Positions 23,853 to 35,054 of a stretch of DNA of 64,000 nt are shown here, piece after piece; position 1 is the first letter of the stretch; each line of letters opens with the position of its first letter. The notes beneath the pieces were generated by a model. That model saw only the letters and a program-made list of their open reading frames with translations. It was not told the DNA's origin and ran no database searches. A program made the position numbers and the translations under genes. This DNA is from Manduca sexta (Eukaryota; Arthropoda; Insecta; Lepidoptera; Sphingidae): assembly GCF_014839805.1 (NCBI RefSeq), contig NC_051141.1, positions 12,222,777 to 12,286,776 of the forward strand. The letters are read 5' to 3'.

Positions 23853-24612
23853 CTAGCTTTTCCCGCGGCTCCGCCCGCGTTATAAAGTTTTTCAGGCTAA
23901 AGTTTTCCGTTATGAAAGTAGTAGTTTCCCGGGACCCTATGTTCTTCCCGGGGTCTCAAACTGTCTCCATACCAAATTTTATCTTAATACGTTGGGTAGT
24001 TTTTGAGTTCAACACGTTCAGGCAGACAGATGCAGCGGGGGACTTTTGTTTTTATAATATATTTTTTAGAACTTTTTAAGAGGAACAATCCCGTCATACA
24101 TCATTGTTGCATAACTTTAACCGTTTACGCAGTGCACGCAACGGAAGCTCTCAAAACTAATAAATTGTCCCCGTTTTTGCAACATGTTTCATTACTGCCG
24201 CTCCTATTGGTCATAGCGTGATGATATATAACTAAGAGCACTCCACGAACAAAGGGCTATTCAACACAAAAAGAATTTTTAAGTTTGGACCGGTAGTTCC
24301 TGAGATTAGCCATTACTGCTCCGCTCCTATTGGGTATAGCGTGATGATATATAGCCTATAGCACTCCACGAACAAAGGGCTATCCAACGTAAAAATAATT
24401 TTTCAGTTTGGACCGGTAGTTCCTGAGATCAGCCATTACTGCTCCGCTCCTATTGGGTATAGCGTGATGATATATAGCCTATAGCACTCCACGTACAAAG
24501 GGCTATCCAACGCAAAAAGAATTTTTCAGTTTGGACCGGTAGTTCCTGAGATTAGCGCGTTCAAACAAACAAACAAACAAACAAACTCTTCAGCTTTATA
24601 TAATAGTATAGA
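23853..24612 (-). mobile_element. Non-autonomous Helitron, family A, with tandem units (760 bp)
   Basis: On the minus strand it starts TCTATACTATTATATAAAGC and ends with GCGGAGCCGCGGGAAAAG and CTAG, inserted between A and T. Between the ends it carries three tandem units with a 123-bp period and a run of (CAAA)n near the 5' end. The single-unit relative at 24873-25203 lies 260 bp away in the opposite orientation. It has no Rep/helicase ORF, so it depends on a helper element. Confidence 0.85.
24190..24560. repeat. Three tandem 123-bp repeats inside the Helitron
   Basis: The word CTCCTATTGG starts at 24201, 24324 and 24447, exactly 123 bp apart. Each unit also contains TAGCGTGATGATATATA, GCACTCCACG, AAAGGGCTAT and TTTGGACCGGTAGTTCCTGA. 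Units 2 and 3 are nearly identical; unit 1 is more divergent, so the 2-3 duplication is the younger. Confidence 0.9.
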
Positions 24613-24872
24613 TTATTTTCCTAATTCTACCCTCTCAGGGAATTCCACTACATTGGTGCAATGTTTAATACCAGTGGGTCTAGTAGACCTGAGATGATTT
24701 CATTTTATTTCTTAACACGTTTAGTATTCTTCATTCTAATAATTTGTTATTAATGAATTTTACCGAGGAGTAAAATCATCATGATGTTATCCTTCAACAT
24801 TTCCAAGCCTGTTTCATATTCAAATTGTAAGCCAAATTAGTTTCGATTGTTTGTAGTAGATGAAGATTAATG

Positions 24873-25203
24873 TCTTATACTATCATATTATTAAGGTGAA
24901 GAGTGTATTTGTTTGAACGCGCTTTGCTTAGGATCTACTGGTTCGAATTAAAAAAAATCTATTAGCGTTGGATAGCGCATTTATCGAGGAAGGCTATAAG
25001 CTATACAACATTACACTAAGACCAAAAGGAGCGGGGCATCAATTATTGTAATAACTGCCCAACTGATTGCGAAGAATTTTGGTGTGAAGTTAGTTTGAGA
25101 CTCTGGGAAGGATATAGGCTACTTTCTTTCACATGAAATATATAACGGGACTTTTATCCCGGAAAAACTTCTTCGCGCGGGCGGAGCCGTGAGCAAAAGC
25201 TAG
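24873..25203 (+). mobile_element. Non-autonomous Helitron, family A (331 bp)
   Basis: It starts TCTTATACTATCATATTATT, contains GTTTGAACGCGC and one divergent copy of the 123-bp unit, and ends GCGGGCGGAGCCGTGAGC, AAAAG, CTAG before T. Its 5' end faces the 5' end of the element at 23853-24612. Confidence 0.8.
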
Positions 25204-25589
25204 TTAAATTCAATAACAGTGTTGTTAAGCTATGTAGAGTAAAGAATGGCAGCTCATCAACAATAATTAACTTTTAAATGTAATTTAAATAAAACTACCT
25301 TCTTCTCCTTTCAAGTAAAATACTTCACTACTGACGGGGGAAAAGGTTTCGTATGAAAAATTTACTTTGACATTAATTCGAAAAGTAATAAACGAACGCA
25401 GATGTTTGTATAATAAGGTGTAATTTAAGTATAATTCAGTTACTACTACTTATACATGTTTCATATAAGTAGAAAATCTTGCCATGATTGAAAATATGAC
25501 AGTAATTTTAATGAAAATGATTTTCCGGTGGTAGAACACTCGGGAGATTTTCTAATTCAATTTGCTTGGAATTAGATCCTCCCCAGAGC

Positions 25590-27470
25590 GGCTAACTTCA
25601 GTCCAGTATACAATCATTGAGCAAGGCCTTTTTCTATCTCACTAGAAAACTAGGAAGTTGGTCTAGCTTAAGAAGGAGTATTGACTCGCAGAGTCACCAT
25701 CGGTCTACCGCCCTTTCACGTTGCTCGACGAGGTTTGTAAACTTTTTGAGCAGATTGTACCCGCTCAACGCGTCAAGCACGTTAAGGAGGTCGGTCCGAA
25801 CTTTGCAGATTGCCCATATGGTTTCCAGCATGGCCGATCTACGTTCCATTCGATTTTGCGCGTCAAGACATAAACAGAGGATGCAATCGCCCATGGGAAG
25901 TGGTCTTGGCGGTGTGTCTTGATATCGCGAATGCGTTTAATACTCTGCCCAGGGCGTGGACACGAAGCACTGCGGTACCACGAGGTGTCATCATGTCTTC
26001 AGCGCATGGTTCGATCGTACCTGACAGGTACATTGTGTATCTGAGCGCTGATGGGTGGCACCGAAGAGCAATGACTTGCGGTGTTCCACTGGGTTCAGTC
26101 CTGGGTACTCTTCTGTGGAATGTTGGTTACAATTGGGTGCTTCGTGGTACCAACCCTCAAGGCGTTGCTGTTGTCTGCTACGCGGATGACACCCTGGTGA
26201 CAGAGACGGTTTCCAACAGGCTGCCTTGCTCGCCTCGCCAGACTGCCTCGGTGGCGTAGTTGTATTGCATGTCCGGTACAATAGCGCTCTGAGGTCCTGG
26301 GTTCGAATCCCGGGTCGGGCAAAGTGATATTTGGGTTTTTCTGCTCAGTATCAGCCCGGAGTCTGGAATTTGTGCCCGATATGGCGATAGGCTCGCCCCC
26401 TATCACATCATGGGACGGAACATACTTGGCAAAACGTGGGTGCCCTAGTTGCGCCTCTGCATACCCCTTCGGAGATAAATGCGTGATGTTATGTATGCCT
26501 TGCTCGCCGCCTGGTCGCCTGAACTGGTACTGAGTTCATACTGAGAATGGTGAGCAGGATGCGGCGATTGGGCTTCACAGTGGCCTTGAATAAGATCGAG
26601 GCCCAATATTTCCACGGACATCAGAAGAGGCTACCCTTCAAAGGTGGTGGCCCTGCCAGTGAGACTTCTGTGCCTACTTTTTGATGTTGTCAACGATTTT
26701 TGCGACGGGACTTAGATGGTTCCAGTAAACCTTGCTGGAGTTGTGCGGTCCATGGCTTTATAAGGTTGCCTCATCTGGGCCGAGTCCATGAACGTTCGAT
26801 CCATCCCACTCCCCACGAGGCGGCCTGTGTCTTGGCGGGTAGTCTGTCATGGGAATTGGATGCCAAAAACTTCTCATCATTCATATAGCGTGAGGAGGCA
26901 TGCGTGAAGGCATGGCGTCTCTGGCGGGGACTGGCCCAAAACAGACCACGGCTCGATTGGCCTGCACCCGCAGCGCCGACGTGGAGATATGGCATACCAG
27001 GCTGGAGAGCCTGAATTTGGGCTTGAGGACCGTTGCAACAGTGCGATCTGTCTTCTTAAGTTAGCTTGACAAGCACCATAGTGCGCCGACATTTCGTCTG
27101 ACAAAGGTCCTGACGGGTCACCGGTGTTTCTGTATCAGATCGGAAAATAGGAGTCTGCCGTGTACCACCATTGTGGCAACGGGCGCGAAGACATGCTTAC
27201 ACACACGCTTGAGGAGAGCTCAGCCTGGGATCTACAACGTAGCGGTCTAGACCAATCGTCGGCGGAGACCTCTCGTTGCCGGCCGTGGTTTCCGCTATGT
27301 TTAGCGTCTAGAGGTAATGACAAGCGATGGCGTCCTTCTGCAAGTGCGTCATCACGTGGAAGAAGCGTGCCGAGCGGGATCGTGAGCTGAACGACCCCTC
27401 CTGCAGCCAGAGGAGACGAAGGAGGCGCTGGGCTGACTGGCGTCTCATCCCCTTTAGGTAAAGGGTGTCA
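25590..27470 (+). pseudogene. R1-like non-LTR retrotransposon ORF2 (broken, SINE-interrupted)
   Basis: The reverse-transcriptase region is readable over several frames. Upstream is LLDEVCKLFEQIV and YGFQHGRST. The frame 25810-26234 then gives motif A (VCLDIANAFNTLP, catalytic Asp at about 25921), WHRRAMTCGVPLGSVLG (motif B) and VCYADDTLV (motif C with both Asp). After the SINE the ORF resumes with MRRLGFTVALNKIEAQYFHG (thumb). A zinc-knuckle-like HHCGNGREDMLTHTLEE lies at 27165, and the C-terminal tail CKCVITWKKRAERDRELNDP at 27335-27390. This order (RT, then a late CCHC-type motif) fits the R1 clade. The endonuclease is absent. Frameshifts and stops show that it is dead. Confidence 0.8.
26235..26495 (+). 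repeat. tRNA-derived SINE inserted in the R1-like LINE
   Basis: The head GCCTCGGTGGCGTAGTTG (A box) is followed by the B box GGTTCGAATCC at about 26302 and the body GGGCAAAGTGATATTTGGGT, TCAGTATCAGCCCGGAGTC, ending at the 3' tail near ATGTTATGTA. It is flanked by a 13-bp target duplication, TGCCTTGCTCGCC, at 26222-26234 and 26496-26508. Both parts of the LINE rejoin when the SINE is removed. It is not a functional tRNA: there is no cloverleaf 3' half. Confidence 0.9.
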
Positions 27471-27890
27471 GTGAATTCCGCCACAGCATTCCCTACCTGT
27501 CATAAGAGGCGACTTGGGGCATAGAGAGAATCGCGGAGTAAGCAGTGGGGGACTACTCGCTCGACTACAACGCCTCTGAGGTAGACAATAATGTGGGTAC
27601 ACGGTCTCCCGATTTGGTAAAGCCTAAAGCGTCCTTTAGCGTACGGAGACATCTCAGCCCCCTCAATTAGAGGTGTCGCAATGCGGCATCGCGCAGGTAC
27701 GGTTCCGCACAGCTATCTCAGTGCAATAAGATACCGCGTGTTTTGGTTGGTATGCTAGTGTAGGGTGTAAGGGGTTAGGGCCTCGTTCCAGTGCTCGCTC
27801 GGATGATGCTATACTCGTTATTGGACCGTAAGACCGATGAAATCAACATTAGCGTTCCATTGTTGCCCAAGTGGCGGTAGCGATAATGCA
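27471..27890 (+). repeat. 3' UTR of the R1-like LINE
   Basis: GC-richer sequence follows the ORF stop without a break. It shares CTCGCTCGGATGATGCTATA and ACCGTAAGACCGAT with the fragment at 56110-56310, which supports its being a LINE 3' end. Confidence 0.7.
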
Positions 27891-28104
27891 TTTTGTCCCC
27901 GCAAAAAACAATGACCAACATTTATACAATCATAAAAACTTCGCGCCGAACCTACTTTTTAAATATATGCTGCGCGGGGTGAAGGCAAACAGAATGGGAA
28001 AAATAAAAGCTGGTATAAGCATGGGCTATAAAACGGAATATTCAACAATATACATAACACACATCAAGTCTTTACCTCCGAAAAGATAGGCAGAAGTGCG
28101 AGTA

Positions 28105-28200
28105 CGGCACTTATTTTTCGCCATGTGTGTTCTGTCTCATGATGTGATGGGGGACGAGCCTATCGCCATATCGAACACAAACTCCAGGGATATCAAAGAC
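28105..28200 (-). repeat. SINE fragment
   Basis: Reverse complement of the middle of the SINE body: GCACTTATTTTTCGCCATGT, TCATGATGTGATGGGGG, CCTATCGCCATATCG. It is truncated at both ends. Confidence 0.65.
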
Positions 28201-28941
28201 TCCACATTATTGCACTGAAGACATAAAATTTTACTATTGTACCTGTTGCGTTATAAGTCGTAATTCACCAGCGTTAACCTTCACACAATGTAAATCAATA
28301 AGCGCAAACTAGGGCGCTCGTATAAATTATAAATTTAATTAAAATTTTACAATAATGGGCGCACGCTACAGTACCGTAGTGTTTGTTGAAGTCTTACCGA
28401 AGCAAAGATTATTGCACTGCTAGATGCATTGTAGCCGCTAGCCAATGTCACTTTGATCAAGATGCAGGATAAATGGCATAGTCCAGTATCATATAATGGG
28501 GCCGCGGGGCGCATGATCCAAAGCACAATACTTACTAAACGGAACATAAAAATTACTGGCGCGTGGGTACATACATTTAAAAACATTTCTTTGTCAAGCA
28601 ACAATAACATGCTAACAGGCGTAAAACATGAATATGGAATCTAGCAAAAAATAATAAATAAAATGTAAGCTCTGCAATAACATATTCGTTGTTCATGAAT
28701 AATTTTTAGCCCAATGCTGACGAAGGTAAAGATAAATATGTGGTTTCATTTATTAACGCAATACAATAACCATGTATATAGCGTGATTGTTATCGACTTA
28801 CAACATTCTAGGTAATAAATTATGTTAAAATTCTAAGCATTCATAATCATAATGAAATAACCTGTTAATATAAAACACGTTGGCTCTTTTTTCCAGAAAT
28901 GAGACGATGGAAAATAATTAATAATATTATGTTAAAGTGTA

Positions 28942-29198
28942 GCTCGGTGGCGTAGTTGCACTGCATGCGCGGTACGACAGCGCTCTGAGGTCCTGGGTTC
29001 GAATCCTGGGTCGGGCAAAGTGATATTTGGGTTTTTCTGCTCAGTATCAGCCCGGAGTCTGGAATTTGTGCCTGACATGGCGATAGGTTCGCCCCCTATC
29101 ACATCATGGGACGTAACACACTTGGCGAAAAGTGGGTGCCTTGGTTGCGCCTCTGCATACCCCTTCGGGGATAAATGCGTGATGTTGTGTGCGTGTGC
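28942..29198 (+). repeat. tRNA-derived SINE, full-length reference copy
   Basis: Full head and body: GCTCGGTGGCGTAGTTGC, GGTTCGAATCC (B box, about 28998), then the tail ACCCCTTCGGGGATAAATGC. The flanks carry an 11-bp target duplication, GTTAAAGTGTA, at 28931-28941 and 29199-29209. It resembles tRNA-derived SINEs described in noctuid moths. This is the best preserved copy in the window. Confidence 0.9.
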
Positions 29199-29599
29199 GT
29201 TAAAGTGTAACTAAGGAAAATGTTTTTAAGCTTCATTCAATTCCCCGCTAGCGCTGCATTCGCACTTAAATAACTTATTGCATTGTATTGTGTCGAGTGC
29301 TCGACCAAGTATGCAATGATAGACTGAACTAAATATACTCTGCAATCTACTCATTCTTAAAATTTTTGTTGGAGTGATTGCGAATTTCTAGAGAAAACTA
29401 AGAGATACTTTAAGCTTGCGAGACTTTTACATCGACATATTTTGTATTAGCTGTGATGGCAAAGAAACAGAGTCAAAGTTATGAGTCTTCATTAAAACTT
29501 TACTTGATTATTTATGTCATGAATTTAACGTGATGCTGGGCTTAAGGAAAGAGGACAGGCCGGTCGCCCGGAGCAGACTTCAGGGAGGACGCCGAAGCC

Positions 29600-29690
29600 T
29601 TCAGAAGTATTTCACAGAATCTGGCTAGAATATCGTCAGTCCGTCGTCATCTGCAAACATATAATTGGGTGTTATAAAAAAGATCACCAG
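29600..29690 (-). pseudogene. Possible LINE RT fragment (FADD box)
   Basis: The minus strand reads YMFADDDGLT around ATGTTTGCAGATGACGAC, which resembles the motif C of Jockey/CR1-type reverse transcriptases. A comparable LFADDLK occurs at 46270. The neighbouring reading is broken, so this is a weak call. Confidence 0.35.
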
Positions 29691-30769
29691 GACAAGGGGC
29701 GCCAAATAAATATTTCACCGCGCATGCTCAAATAGTTAAAGCCGGCCCAGGTGTTTACGTAGCTTTCACCCATTCAACTTGTCACCGCTTGTACTCGCGT
29801 GGACGCACTCGTATAATACCGCTAGTAAAAGTTACACTTTAACGAAAACAACCTATTACGCGAATTCAACACCTAAATAACATTGGAAATAAAACACTTT
29901 TAAATGATTATTTACTAGGTCACCGGCTATTCGTACGGACTAAGAAAATGTAGTTTTAAAATATTCTTTTATGAGACTGAATAATCAGAATCAAATGAAT
30001 ATAACTGTATCCGTGTTCAGTATAAAAATCCATTGTATGGTTCTATGTTCTATGTTGAGGAGCTCCTTTTACCGCACTTAACTCATAACAAGTCGGACCG
30101 TCGAGCGTGATATACCAGCTATGCGTCTAGCCAGCCCAACTCCTTCCAGAAGCACAGGATCTTCCTGGTTCCTCCACAGGCGTCTCAGAGTGACCCTGGT
30201 GTACCGAAGATTTCAGCCCGTTGTGCAGCTACTTCTTCCAATCAAAACTGCGCAACTTCATCTTTGTATGTTTATATACAAAGATGAAAGTCAATTATCA
30301 CACATATTGTAAACAAAGCAGCATCTTTAAAAAACATAAATAAATGGTAAATTGATTGCATATATTAGATATATTTATATTTTCAGATGTTGACTTTAAT
30401 ATACCTTTTAAAAACACATCTACTTTAAAGATCTCACGGGGACTGCATATCTGAAGGTCTAATGTACATTATATCTGGTTTTGACCTCTCTGGGATTAAT
30501 CGGTTATTGAATAATATGAGCTAAAGACTGTCCATAAATCGAATTGTCTTCAGTACAAAGTATTTTATTTACTCTATTGTTATTACCTCGTTAAAGTAAA
30601 TGTATCAGAGCCCGTAACCAAGATACAGCTACACATTCGTTAGCGCTAACTTATACCAGTATGTATATTGTATAGGAATGATTGCTCGGAACGATATGTC
30701 TGCTGCTAGGAAACGTCAATCCTATATGTTAGCGTTAACGATTAACGACATTGCTGTTAATGATAAATA

Positions 30770-31350
30770 CAGGGTGTCCGAGAAAATAATGTCAAGCGGA
30801 GGTCCAGAGATAGAGCACCCTTGGGGTATCCGAATCACCCCCATATATGTTCCGCGATTTTTCATAGTTTTCGAGTTCATAATATTTTTCTGAATTATTG
30901 AGAATTTTCGGTTTGAACAATTAAATGTATTCTTTTTAAAAAAGTAGAAGACTTATTCGAGATTTTTTTATTGCAACTAAATTTTCATTAGTTGTACTTT
31001 TCTGATAAAAACAATCAGGTTCGTAACTGTAATGAAAATTATGAAAATGTTGGTGTAAAGTGAAAAACTTACGTTCTATGACTTGTAACTTAAATTTTCT
31101 TCTTTGAATTAAAAAACTAAGCAGGTGACTTCGTGGTTCTAAGGTAGGTTAAAAACTTCTCCAAACTCTCAACTAACATATTCATTAAAAAAACATAGAC
31201 CTTCATGGGGGCTATTTTGGCTAAAATCAGCCTTAAAAGACAGCAAAGTCGAAAATTCTTAAAATTTACCACTAGATTACAATTACTTTTTTTTGACTTC
31301 TCATCACTCCTAAGGGTAATTAGTTTGTAAACTAACCGAAAATGACTGCA
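30770..31350 (+). repeat. Probable dispersed repeat starting TACAGGGTGTCC
   Basis: Starts TACAGGGTGTCCGAGAAAAT and continues AGCGGAGGTCCAGAGATAGA. I recognise this word string from lepidopteran repeats, and TACAGGGTGTCC is a common transposon end. I cannot place the right end, so the extent is a guess. Confidence 0.4.
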
Positions 31351-32999
31351 AGAAAGCTATAAGTTAAACATTTGGCATATTCTTGTGTTTAAGTTCAATT
31401 AATTTTGCATGATTCGTTCTCGTGGTTTAAAGTTTGTAAACGTGGATGCAACTGTTTTACCTGCGATTACAATGAGCCGAGGAGACATAATTGACAACAA
31501 TTAAACAAAATAAGTTAAATATCTTACCTTCCTATGACTGTGGCTACCTGAGCAAAATAATTTGAACCTAATTATTCAAATAAATTTTCGGGTGATAAAT
31601 ATCTGAAGCAACGGTCTCGATGGCATACTATCCAATAAATAATAAATCAACCAAGACTTAGCTCATGTCTTTTACCTTTATTATCTCACTCTAAATGGAC
31701 GTAGGGGGGAAAACACTTTCACACATGTTGCGGAAACGACAAGAAGTTTTGAGGATTTTCCGCCTGCTGTCAAAACACTTACAAGAAGTAACTAGTATTT
31801 ATTAAACGTAGGTTAGCGCAACGCAGTTTTGCTTGATGTTAAAAATTTACTTAGTTTCCAAGTCTTCGTTAATCCCGTCTAGTGGTACCAAACCCGGGCA
31901 GGTATTAGGAAAATCCACACGGTGTTACCTGGCCTGGGATCCATGACAGGACCATACCTACATGAGCTAAAGGACCAAAGGGTAGCTTGTATTATATTTT
32001 TAACTATTATCAGAAGGTTCAAAATATATAAACAAAGTTAATAAATTTACATAAAATATGATAGGCAAAATAAATTATGATCGCATTCACAGAATTTATA
32101 TTTAATGACACAAACTCAAATACCAAATATGTACATGTTTTCAATGAAAACATATTTATCATTTGCCCGAAAAGTTATTATTTTATTTGCAATAAATTCA
32201 AGAATGATGTCTGAAACCGCAGGTGCATTTCTGAATATTTACACAATGTAATTATTTATAACAATTCAATCGTGTGAATTTTAATGAACCATTCAATAAT
32301 TGTACCCATACAGAAATTCTGTACGTGCAACTTCGTTACAGGCAATGTTATTGTTTTATCGAAGAAATATTTGAAAGCGTTACAGCAATTACACGCGTAT
32401 TTCGAATAAAACCGGGCGACTGATTGTATAGCCTTCAAAACCAGACACTTTAATTTGAATTCCACTTAAATGCACAGGAGCATGAAAATAGAAAATAAAT
32501 GTTAATAAATAATTATATACGTACCCATAAGTACCTAGCCTGCTATATGATTAATTCATTTTGCTTGGTATTGTTGATCGAAGGCATTTTAGTTCAGTAT
32601 TATCACGGATAATATATTAGTATTATGACGGAGATTTTTGCTCCTGTTGGTTATAAATTCATTTCAATGTTTAGGCATAGATATGATGTTAATATCAAGC
32701 ACTCAAAATAGTAAGATAACTACACGGTGATAATATTAAAATGAATACGGAATATAAAGTAACAAAGTAAGAAGGCAAACAAAAATACTTTTACTAAAGT
32801 TGTGTGACCGAAGAAAGCGCGGTTCAATATATATAAGAAAGATACCACCTACCGAAATAAATCGAAACCCTGTTTCGATGCTCTTGTTGTACTGCAAAAA
32901 GTAACTACAATTTTTTATTAGTTCTTTTGTTATAAAATTTTATAGTATGTACTTATGTAGTAATATTACAATTTAATCAAAGGATTTTCCTTACTCCTT

Positions 33000-33205
33000 G
33001 GATGGTGTAGTTGAATTACGATACGACTGCAGTGCTGAGGTTTCGGATTCAATCAACATGGAGTCTAGCATTTACGTCTTATAAGGCGATTGGCTCGCCT
33101 CCAATCATTCCTGGGATGGAATAAACACAGCGGATATTTGGTGCACCAGTAGCGTCCCTGCATAACCCTTCGAAGATAAAAAGGCGTTTGTGTTTCTCTT
33201 TATAT
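33000..33205 (+). repeat. tRNA-derived SINE, old copy
   Basis: Head TGGATGGTGTAGTTGAATTA, remnant B box GGTTTCGGATTC, TTATAAGGCGATTGGCTCGC, then ACCCTTCGAAGATAAAAAGG near the end. It is collinear with the 28942 copy, with an internal deletion after the B box. Confidence 0.7.
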
Positions 33206-34092
33206 TTCTTCACAAAACAATAATAATTTATGATGATTTTAAAATTAAGTCGACTTTCAATGGTTCCGTTTTCTTACGTCAGATAAGTTTACCTCTTTAC
33301 TGCTATAATTGATTATCGTCATCGCGTTTGTTATAGCAACTATCAGATTATAAATTGCTTGAAAAATAAACATCGACAACTTATATGTATCGTTCTAAAA
33401 TATATCGCCTGGGAAACGATTTATTATCACTCCTCGTGCAATCAAATTGTCGCGAACAAATGCCCTACTCTTTAATTTGAAACAACTATTATTCCCATTG
33501 AGTTTACTAAACAAAGGTGTCAATTGCAGCTATAAATTATACTCGAACAAGACTACTGTAGCAGTTTATAAGCTGTGTATTTCTTTTATTGAAAGAACAA
33601 TTCGATTTTTTTGCTATTGTTGAACATAATATAATATTTTGCATAGGACGTAGCTTATTAAAAACAATCTATGCTCAACATTTAAGAAATGAAGATAGAA
33701 ATCTGCTTTACAAATTAAAATTGATTATTCATTTTAGTATCCAGTTTGCCAATTAGTGGACTTTGTTTTATTCTTTTTACTATTTCGCGACTGGCGACCT
33801 ATCTGATGTTCAAATCTTCTTGAGTAACTACTTGCTGGAACCGCGTTTATAGATAGGAAAACTATTTTAAAACCAAATAAATAACCGAGTAATATTCTGA
33901 ATATTTTATTAATATCATTACCAGAATGTAATTGTAAAGCCCATAATGACTGCGAAGCTCTTTAGATGCTGAGGTGCAAAATTATTTATTTTTGCACATT
34001 TTATTGAACATTCTGTGTACGGGCGGTTTTTAATGTCATTTATGCTAATTGGTTTAATGTAATTTTGAACTCATATACCTTTTCTCCTGCAG

Positions 34093-34281
34093 CGCTTCGA
34101 ATGGATCGTGCACCGACCAGTAGGCCCGGGAGAGGTCCTCACCCTGAGCCTCATGTCCCGCGCCCGCTGGAGCTCTCCCCGGACCCTCGGCGTCTACCGG
34201 CTGGGCCTGCAGATCCTTGTCAATGATGGCCAACTCTCCATCACTGATACCTTGGTTGACGATCATAACCGAGCTGTTCCC
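34093..34281 (+). CDS. Ferlin-family gene, internal exon (C2A domain, second part)
   Basis: This 189-bp exon (63 codons, phase 0 at both ends) lies between TTTTCTCCTGCAG and GTAAGTA. It is far GC-richer than its surroundings. It encodes RFEWIVHRPVGPGEVLTLSL, then MSRARWSSPRTLGVYRLGLQ, ILVNDGQLSITDTLVDDHNR and AVP. The series FEW, an acidic EVL strand, LxGxxxLxLQxLVxDG and LVDxxNR is the pattern of the first C2 domain of ferlins (otoferlin, dysferlin, misfire). Joined to the 17357 exon it reads HVNQ-RFEW without a break. The reading frame has no stop and no sign of decay, so the gene is probably active. Ferlins drive vesicle or sperm-organelle membrane fusion; which ferlin this is cannot be settled from 82 residues. 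Confidence 0.8.
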
Positions 34282-34794
34282 GTAAGTACTTTCAGACGTT
34301 TTTTCTTGATACGAGCACAGCAATATAATTCCTCTCCATCAAGTGGTAAGTGGAAAGTAGTGTATCGATGATCATCCTTGTTAGGCGATACTTATGCTGG
34401 GCTGCACGAAACCCAATATACACACAATGGCCCCGGAAAACGACACACCTACGTAGCCCACTGTGGCGGTTTTTATATCTTGTTTAAGGGAGTTGCTAGT
34501 CCGGTGGATATGAATATTTTTCCGCCAAAATTGAATAGTATTTTTCTCTTTCAATTAATTATATTCTGATTCAACGATACCATTTTATGAGTAGTTTTGT
34601 ACGTGTATGGTATCTGAATTTATGGGCAGAGTGCACTGATATAATAACGAGCACAACACGATGTTCAACAACATTGCAATGTATGCTATACCATGTATGC
34701 TCACAGGAAACAAACATGGTAAGATCGACAACATGCTCAACAATTATAATTTTCTTTGTGGTCACTGTTGAAATATGCGGCTGCAAATTACTTA
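34282..34794 (+). other. Start of the next ferlin intron
   Basis: Begins with a good donor, GTAAGTAC. No further ferlin exon could be found up to the end of the window, so this intron may exceed 29 kb. The first 500 bp hold nothing recognisable. Confidence 0.5.
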
Positions 34795-35054
34795 CCCCCT
34801 TATTCATAGACGTTTTTTATCTAACGATCGAGTAAAGCTGTGATAACAAGTCTGTTTCTCAGTGCTGACGGCATGGCAGTCTTCTCATTGCGTAGACATA
34901 GAGCCGTTGTGATTGGCTAATATTGAGATACAACAATAATAGCCAATCACAACGGCCCTATGTCTGTTTCTCAGTGCCATTTTGCACTGAGAAACATACT
35001 TGTTATCACAGCTTTACTTCGTCCTTAGATAAAAAACGTTTATGAATAAGGGGG
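34795..35054. mobile_element. PIF/Harbinger-type MITE, highly palindromic (260 bp)
   Basis: The ends CCCCCTTATTCATAGACG and, reverse-complemented, CCCCCTTATTCATAAACG are flanked on both sides by TTA (34792-34794, 35055-35057), the preferred PIF/Harbinger target. Inner paired blocks include AAAGCTGTGATAACAAGT, GTTTCTCAGTGC, and CCGTTGTGATTGGCTA with its complement, so much of the element folds on itself. It has no ORF. Confidence 0.85.

Larger units (their letters stand above)
17416..34092 (+). other. Ferlin intron, 16.7 kb, transposon-filled
   Basis: Bounded by GTATGT and by CTCCTGCAG. Most recognised content is mobile DNA listed separately: a Tc1 pseudogene, Helitrons, an R1-like LINE, SINEs and dispersed repeats. 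Parts without recognised content are 17416-18500, 20500-23100, 29210-29590, 31350-33000 and 33210-34090. A GC-richer patch at 22415-22570 has a 62-codon frame I cannot place. Confidence 0.65.

Noticed and set aside
24190..24560. Regularly spaced repeats as a possible CRISPR-like array
   Set aside because: The 123-bp units are contiguous tandem copies with no unique spacers, inside a Helitron in eukaryotic DNA.
26235..29198. tRNA-like A and B boxes at several sites (26.2, 28.9, 33.0, 63.8 kb)
   Set aside because: They belong to a SINE: the heads have no acceptor stem or cloverleaf 3' half and are followed by a fixed SINE body. They are not tRNA genes.
30060..30250. GC-richer patch resembling a helix-turn-helix on the minus strand (RRIAGISRSTVRL)
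   Set aside because: The match is short and the flanks carry no transposase motifs. I cannot separate it from chance.
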